Shown here: positions 59,455 through 64,000 of the stretch, in pieces
How the letters are laid out: each line of letters starts with the position of its first letter
Numbering within the stretch: the first letter of the stretch is position 1
Source of the DNA: DASYTH01 sp035942955
GTDB taxonomy: Bacteria > Actinomycetota > Actinomycetes > Mycobacteriales > Pseudonocardiaceae
Length of the DNA stretch: 64,000 nucleotides
Reading direction: 5' to 3'
Assembly: GCF_035942955.1 (NCBI RefSeq)
Contig: NZ_DASZCQ010000217.1
Location: 41,866 to 105,865, forward strand
The notes under the pieces: model-generated
Database searches by the model: none
What the model saw: only the letters and a program-made list of their open reading frames with translations
What the model was told of the DNA's origin: nothing
Position numbers and translations under genes: made by a program

Positions 59455-60947
59455 GCCCGGTGCTGATGGACTACGACGAGGTGGTCGAGCGCTTCGACCC
59501 GGTGCTCGGGCTCGAGGTGCACGTCGAGCTGTCCACGCACACCAAGATGTTCTGCGGCTGCCCGACGGCGTTCGGGGCCGAGCCCAACACCCAGGTCTGC
59601 CCGACCTGCCTCGGCCTGCCGGGATCGCTGCCGGTGGTCAACCGCGCCGCGGTGGAGTCGGCCATCCGCATCGGCCTCGCGCTCAACTGCGAGATCGTCG
59701 AGTGGTGCCGGTTCGCCAGGAAGAACTACTTCTACCCGGACATGCCGAAGAACTTCCAGATCTCGCAGTACGACGAGCCGATCGCGGTCGACGGCCGGCT
59801 CGACCTTGAGCTGGCCGACGGCGAGATCGTCCGGGTCGGCATCGAGCGCGCACACATGGAGGAGGACACCGGCAAGTCGCTGCACGTCGGCGGCGCGACC
59901 GGGCGGATCCACGGCGCGGACTACGCGCTGCTCGACTACAACCGCGCCGGCGTCCCGCTGATCGAGATCGTCACCAAGCCGATCACCGGCACCGGCGCCA
60001 GGGCGCCCGAGGTGGCCAGGGCCTACGTCGCGGCCCTGCGCGACCTGCTGCGCGCGCTTGGCGTCTCCGACGTGCGGATGGACCAGGGCTCGCTGCGCTG
60101 CGACGCCAACGTGTCGCTGATGCCGCGGGGCGCCGCCGAGTTCGGCATCCGCACCGAGACCAAGAACCTCAACTCGCTGCGCAGCGTCGAGCGCGCCGTC
60201 CGCTACGAGATGACCCGCCAGGCCGCCGTGCTCGCCGCAGGCGGCTCGGTGACCCAGGAGACCCGGCACTTCGACGAGGCCACCGGCACCACATCGGCCG
60301 GCCGCCGCAAGGAGACCTCCGAGGACTACCGGTACTTCCCCGAGCCGGACCTGGTCCCCGTGGCCCCCGCCCGCGAATGGGTCGACCAGCTGCGCACCAC
60401 CCTGCCGGAGCTGCCCTGGCAGCGCCGCAAGCGCATCCAGGCCGAGTGGCGGCTGTCCGACCTCGAGCTGCGCGACCTGGTCAACGCCGGCGCCGTCGAC
60501 CTCGTCGCGGCCACCGTCGACGCCGGCGCGCCCCCGGCCGAGGCCCGCTCCTGGTGGGTGTCCTACCTCGCCCAGCAGGCCAACGAGCGCGGCGTGGACC
60601 TGGCCGAGCTGCCGATCACCCCCGCCCAGGTGGCCGCGGTGATCGCCCTGGTCGCCGACGGCTCGCTGACCAACAAGCTCGCCCGCTCCGTCGTCGACGG
60701 CGTGCTGGCCGGCGAGGGTGAGCCCGCCGAGGTCGTCGACAAGCGCGGCCTGGCGGTGGTGTCCGACGACGCCGCCCTGTACGCCGCGGTCGACGAGGCC
60801 CTCTCCGCCCAACCCGACGTCGCCGAGAAGATCCGCGGCGGCAAGGTGGCCGCGGCCGGCGCCATCGTCGGCGCGGTCATGAAGGCCACCCGAGGTCAGG
60901 CCGACGCCAAGCGGGTCCGCGAGCTGGTGCTGGAGCGCTGCTCCTAA
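59451..60947 (+). CDS. gatB: Asp/Glu-tRNA amidotransferase subunit B
   Basis: 498 residues. DPVLGLEVHVELSTHTKMFC, the zinc site CGCP...CPTCLGLPGSLP, IERAHMEEDTGKSLH and LLDYNRAGVPLIEIV are GatB signatures; the YqeY-like C-terminal domain is complete. Kinase/transamidase subunit that recognises the misacylated tRNA. Confidence 0.97.
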   Translation: MSPVLMDYDEVVERFDPVLGLEVHVELSTHTKMFCGCPTAFGAEPNTQVCPTCLGLPGSLPVVNRAAVESAIRIGLALNCEIVEWCRFARKNYFYPDMPKNFQISQYDEPIAVDGRLDLELADGEIVRVGIERAHMEEDTGKSLHVGGATGRIHGADYALLDYNRAGVPLIEIVTKPITGTGARAPEVARAYVAALRDLLRALGVSDVRMDQGSLRCDANVSLMPRGAAEFGIRTETKNLNSLRSVERAVRYEMTRQAAVLAAGGSVTQETRHFDEATGTTSAGRRKETSEDYRYFPEPDLVPVAPAREWVDQLRTTLPELPWQRRKRIQAEWRLSDLELRDLVNAGAVDLVAATVDAGAPPAEARSWWVSYLAQQANERGVDLAELPITPAQVAAVIALVADGSLTNKLARSVVDGVLAGEGEPAEVVDKRGLAVVSDDAALYAAVDEALSAQPDVAEKIRGGKVAAAGAIVGAVMKATRGQADAKRVRELVLERCS

Positions 60948-60953
60948 CCCCGC

Positions 60954-61045
60954 GTGTTTGCCGCTCACGTCGGCGTGTTTGCCGCTGACGTCGGCGTGTT
61001 TGCCGCGCACGACGCCAACACGCCGACGCCAGGCGCCAACACGCC
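60954..61045 (-). repeat. 21-nt-period repeat module at convergent junction, copy 2
   Basis: GTGTTTGCCGC(T/G)(C/G)AC three times at 60954, 60975 and 60996, then GCCAACACGCC twice at 61014 and 61035, all with period 21. Exact reverse-complement layout of 56481-56557 with one more unit. Self-complementary halves could act as a bidirectional terminator. Confidence 0.8.
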
Positions 61046-61051
61046 GGGCAT

Positions 61052-62224
61052 TTAGTCGATGCTGCCGCCGGAGCCGCCGGTCGGGATGATCAGCACCGCG
61101 CGGTCGTCGCTGGAGATCGGGGTGCCGCCGGTGTCCTTGTTGACCGTGCCGGCGATGCCGAGGCGGTCGTTGACGAGGTCGGCGCCGGCCAGCCGGCCGA
61201 AGCCTTCCTTGTCGGACAGGCTGACCTGCGGCTTCCCGCTGAACCGGCCGTCCGGGGTGAGCGGGAGGATCTGCAGGTTGGCGGCGACCGTGGTGACCAC
61301 GGCGATGGCGTCGGCGCTGGACAGGCAGCCGGCGACGCCGGGGCGGTCGGGCCAGGTCCAGGCGGGCTCGCCGAGCGGCTTGCCCAGGTCAAGGCGGTAG
61401 AGCACGTCCCTGCGCGGCTCGCGGTCGGTGACCCACATCCGGGCGCCGTCCATCGAGCTGCACACCCCGCCCGGGGCGTGCACGCCGTTGGCGACGATCG
61501 GCGTGCCCCGGTTGGGGTTGTCCTCGGCCGGCTTGCCCGCCGCGGTCACCCGGAGCACCTTGCCGGCCAGCGAGTTGGCGTCGGTGGCCAGGGCCGGGTT
61601 GCCGGCGTCGCCGGTGGCCACCAGCAGGGCCCCCCGGTGGTCGAGGGCCAGCGCGCCCTTGTTGCCGCTCGGGCCGCGCGGGATGCCGGTGAGGACGGGC
61701 TTGGGCGTGTCCCCCTCGGCGAGCCGGACCAGCCGGTTGTCGGTCTCGGTGGTGATGTAGGCGAACAGCAGCCGGTCCTCGGCGTAGTTCGGGGACAGCG
61801 CGAGGCCGGTCAGGCCCCCGTCGGTGCCGGCCTCCACCGGGAGCGTGGCCACCACGACGGGCTGCTCGTTGCGGCGGACCCGCATGATCCGCCCGGTCTT
61901 GCGCTCGCCGACCAGGGCGATCGGGTCGGTGCCGTCGCCGGGGAACGCGGCGACCGCGTACACCGGGTCGAGGCAGGTGCCCAGCACCAGCGGGTTGTAG
62001 TCCGTGCAGCCGTCCGGCGGCGGGATCGAGGCCGGCGGCGGAGCCTCATTGCCACCCTCCGGGTTACCCTCCCCGGGAATCTGCGGGTCCGGCCCGGCCT
62101 GCGGGGTCAGCGGCTGCTGCGGCTGCCAAGCCTCCGGCGGCGGCTGCTCGGTGAACGAGGCGCACGCCGACAGCAACATGCCGCCGGCCAGGCAGGCCGC
62201 GAGCAGAGTCCGTCGCCCCGACAT
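61052..62224 (-). CDS. LppZ-like lipoprotein, glucose/sorbosone dehydrogenase-type propeller
   Basis: 390 residues. Type II signal peptide with lipobox LLSAC (Cys21), a Pro-rich linker (~25-70), then a six-bladed propeller of the PQQ-dependent sugar dehydrogenase type (TGLALSPNYAEDRLLFAYI, HAPGGVCSSMDG). Typical PQQ/Ca ligands are not clearly kept, so activity is uncertain. Extracytoplasmic; corresponds to Rv3006 (lppZ). Confidence 0.88.
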   Translation of the reverse strand: MSGRRTLLAACLAGGMLLSACASFTEQPPPEAWQPQQPLTPQAGPDPQIPGEGNPEGGNEAPPPASIPPPDGCTDYNPLVLGTCLDPVYAVAAFPGDGTDPIALVGERKTGRIMRVRRNEQPVVVATLPVEAGTDGGLTGLALSPNYAEDRLLFAYITTETDNRLVRLAEGDTPKPVLTGIPRGPSGNKGALALDHRGALLVATGDAGNPALATDANSLAGKVLRVTAAGKPAEDNPNRGTPIVANGVHAPGGVCSSMDGARMWVTDREPRRDVLYRLDLGKPLGEPAWTWPDRPGVAGCLSSADAIAVVTTVAANLQILPLTPDGRFSGKPQVSLSDKEGFGRLAGADLVNDRLGIAGTVNKDTGGTPISSDDRAVLIIPTGGSGGSID

Positions 62225-62280
62225 ACAACCCAGGCTAGGTACGCGTCCGTGAGCCTCGGGTAAGCCATAGTGTGGGTCGT

Positions 62281-63195
62281 ATGGCGATCACCGTGCTGGT
62301 GCCGGACGACTTCGGCATGGCCGCGCTCTCCGGGATCGACGGGGTCGAGCTGGTCCGGTTCGATCTCGACCGGCCCCTGCCGCCGGAGGCGGAGCGGGCC
62401 GAGGTGCTGATCCCGGGCGTGTTCGCACAGGCCCGGACCATCGACCTGATCCACCGGCTGCCGAACCTGCGGCTGCTGCAGCTGCTGTCGGCCGGCGCGG
62501 AGCTGTGGATCGGCCGGCTTCCCGACGGTGTCATGGTGTCCACCTCCCGGGGCGCGCACGGCGGCAGCACCGCGGAGTGGGTGATCGGGGCGCTGCTGGC
62601 GATCTACCGGGAGCTGTTCGAGTTCGAGCGCCACCGGCAGGCGCGGCACTGGGCCCAGCATGTCACGGACACCTTGCAGGGTAAGCGAATCCTGGTGGTC
62701 GGTGCGGGCGATCTCGGCCGGCAGCTCAAGCGCAGGCTGGACGCGTTCGACGCGCACGCCACGATGGTCGGCTACCGGGCCCGCGACGGCGTGCACGGGC
62801 GGGAGGAGCTGCCGGACCTGATCGGCGGCCACGACGCCGTGGTCGTGATGGTTCCGGTCACCGCGGAGACGACGGGCATGGTGGACGGGGCCTTCCTTGC
62901 CCGGATGCGTGACGGAGCCGTGCTGGTCAACGCCGCGCGCGGGGTTGTCGTGGACACCGACGCGCTGCTGGCCGAGCTCACCTCCGGCCGGCTGCGGGCG
63001 GCGCTCGACGTCACCGATCCCGAGCCGCTGCCCCCCGACCATCCATTGTGGACAGCTCCCGGCCTGCTGCTCACCCCGCACGTCGCCGGCGCGGCCGCCG
63101 GTCACCGGGAGCGCTCGTACGCCATCGCCGCGGCCGAGATCGCCCGGTTCGCGGCGGGCACGGAGCCGGAGAACCTGGTCCGCGGGGACTACTGA
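62281..63195 (+). CDS. D-isomer-specific 2-hydroxyacid dehydrogenase
   Basis: 304 residues; ATG 62281 with TAGTGT 8 bases upstream suggests a leaderless message. NAD-binding LVVGAGDLGRQLKRRLDAF (GxGxxG), catalytic Arg in NAARGVVVDTDAL, Glu in DVTDPEPLP and His in LLTPHVAGAA. Substrate not determined; related to phosphoglycerate and glyoxylate reductases. Confidence 0.92.
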   Translation: MAITVLVPDDFGMAALSGIDGVELVRFDLDRPLPPEAERAEVLIPGVFAQARTIDLIHRLPNLRLLQLLSAGAELWIGRLPDGVMVSTSRGAHGGSTAEWVIGALLAIYRELFEFERHRQARHWAQHVTDTLQGKRILVVGAGDLGRQLKRRLDAFDAHATMVGYRARDGVHGREELPDLIGGHDAVVVMVPVTAETTGMVDGAFLARMRDGAVLVNAARGVVVDTDALLAELTSGRLRAALDVTDPEPLPPDHPLWTAPGLLLTPHVAGAAAGHRERSYAIAAAEIARFAAGTEPENLVRGDY

Positions 63196-63244
63196 GTGTC
63201 CGCCCGCCGCGCATCGCCCGGGCCCATCGCCTAACCTCCCCTGC

Positions 63245-63964
63245 GTGAGCAATGAAGGCGATCGTCCGAGGCACGCGGGCGACTACGCAGACAGCGGCAG
63301 GTACACGCAGGGCGCGGAGGGCTACTCGAACTCAGGTTATGGCGCGGCACCGACCCGCTCCGACACCTCCTCCGGCTACTTCGACGAGGGAGGGTTCTCC
63401 AACCAGGAGACCACCGTTCTCCCCGAACCGTCGGCCTACGACTCGCTGACCGAGGAGGGCGAGGAGCGGCGCAGAGCCGGCTGGCACGCCGGCGCGGACT
63501 TCGGCCTGCTGGTGCTGCGCCTGGTCCTCGGGGCGTTCTTCATCGCGCACGCCGGGCAGAAGCTCTTCGGCTGGTTCCAGGGCGGCGGCATCGGCGGCAC
63601 CGCCGAGTTCGTCGGCGGCCTCGGCTTCACCAACACCACCCTGATCGCGTGGGTGGCCGGGGTGGCCGAGCTGGCCGGCGGCGCCTTCGTCCTGCTCGGC
63701 CTGTTCACCCCGGCGGGCGCGGCGATCATCCTCACGCTGACCGGCAGCGCGATCTGGGTGAAGTTCAACGGCAACGAGTTCCTCGGCAACGTGGAGCTGG
63801 AGGCGATCTACGCCGCGGCCGCGTTCGCGCTGCTGTTCGCCGGGCCCGGCCGGGTGTCGCTGGACCGGCCGACCCCGTGGTACCGGCACCCCTCGGCCTT
63901 CGGCGTGGTCGCCCTGCTGCTGGCGGCGGCCGCGTCGGTGACCTTCCTCGTGGTCTACCACTAG
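63245..63964 (+). CDS. DoxX-family membrane protein (Rv3005c-like)
   Basis: 239 residues from GTG; TAACCT 7 bases upstream fits a leaderless start. An acidic, Gly/Tyr/Ser-rich cytoplasmic tail (~1-80) precedes four membrane helices with LRLVLGAFFIAHAGQKLFGWF and GVAELAGGAFVLLGLFTPAGA, both DoxX landmarks. The mycobacterial homologue takes part in an oxidative-stress membrane complex with SodA and SseA. 36 bases follow to the window end with nothing recognisable. Confidence 0.92.
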   Translation: MSNEGDRPRHAGDYADSGRYTQGAEGYSNSGYGAAPTRSDTSSGYFDEGGFSNQETTVLPEPSAYDSLTEEGEERRRAGWHAGADFGLLVLRLVLGAFFIAHAGQKLFGWFQGGGIGGTAEFVGGLGFTNTTLIAWVAGVAELAGGAFVLLGLFTPAGAAIILTLTGSAIWVKFNGNEFLGNVELEAIYAAAAFALLFAGPGRVSLDRPTPWYRHPSAFGVVALLLAAAASVTFLVVYH

Positions 63965-64000
63965 CCGGGTGTCGTGAGTCTTTTCTGGGGTGATAGCACC

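Noticed and set aside
60954..61045. CRISPR array from evenly spaced repeats
   Set aside because: Units are 15 bases with 6-base gaps, too short for repeat-spacer architecture, and both halves are self-complementary.

Overview
The window is very GC-rich (about 70% or more outside a few patches), densely packed with 4-base start/stop overlaps (ATGA, GTGA), and uses many GTG and TTG starts, several of them apparently leaderless. Gene content and order point to a mycolata-related actinomycete, most likely Pseudonocardiaceae. From memory, much of it follows the Mycobacterium tuberculosis block Rv3041c to Rv3005c: ABC ATPase, enoyl-CoA hydratase, two methyltransferases, the methylglucose-lipopolysaccharide (MGLP) polymer genes, etfB/etfA, an OlsB/PlsC-like pair, cysteine desulfurase, mnmA, a MetE-like protein, ligA, an ACT protein, gatCAB, an LppZ-like lipoprotein and DoxX. 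No alignment was run.

Layout. 1-7 kb: 3' end of a glucan phosphorylase, a membrane/TPR protein that looks like a dead M50 protease, a cysteine dioxygenase-rhodanese operon with a short Cys-containing leader peptide, glgX, and a small type VII-secretion-like operon. 7-13 kb: HelR-type RNA polymerase recycling ATPase, ABC ATPase, crotonase and two methyltransferases. 13-17 kb: inserted APC permease/acetamidase and nucleoside hydrolase. 17-21 kb: MGLP-type glucan genes (acyltransferase, GT4, GH57, methyltransferase). 21-29 kb: ETF, acyltransferases, MFS pump, cysteine desulfurase and mnmA (2-thiouridine pathway).

The stretch between mnmA and the MetE-like gene (29-42 kb) is accessory. It holds a lower-GC toxin/immunity pair (membrane-anchored SCP1.201/DddA-like deaminase with Imm1), bounded on one side by a 39-bp duplicated scrap of mnmA. 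Next come a subtilase plus TPR-CHAT pair that could be a protease-based response system, a methyltransferase/QueA-like/SDR operon, a GAF histidine kinase with its response regulator, and a LysR gene convergent with a threonine dehydratase.

43-53 kb is a second accessory stretch: DinB and LysR, a divergent sdhCAB operon of the b558 type, a BNR-repeat protein paired with a MoaD-like sulfur carrier, a decayed regulator, and a clearly low-GC NACHT NTPase of the kind seen in antiphage defence. 53-64 kb returns to housekeeping genes: ligA, GNAT, ACT, gatC-gatA-small protein-gatB, LppZ-like, a 2-hydroxyacid dehydrogenase and DoxX.

Two repeat families stand out. One is a ~71-98 bp element present in inverted orientation inside the 3' end of helR and between etfB and etfA. 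The other is a 21-nt-period module found inverted at two convergent junctions flanking ACT-gatCAB. Start sites, operators and terminators were judged by eye, and all functional assignments come from motifs and remembered families.
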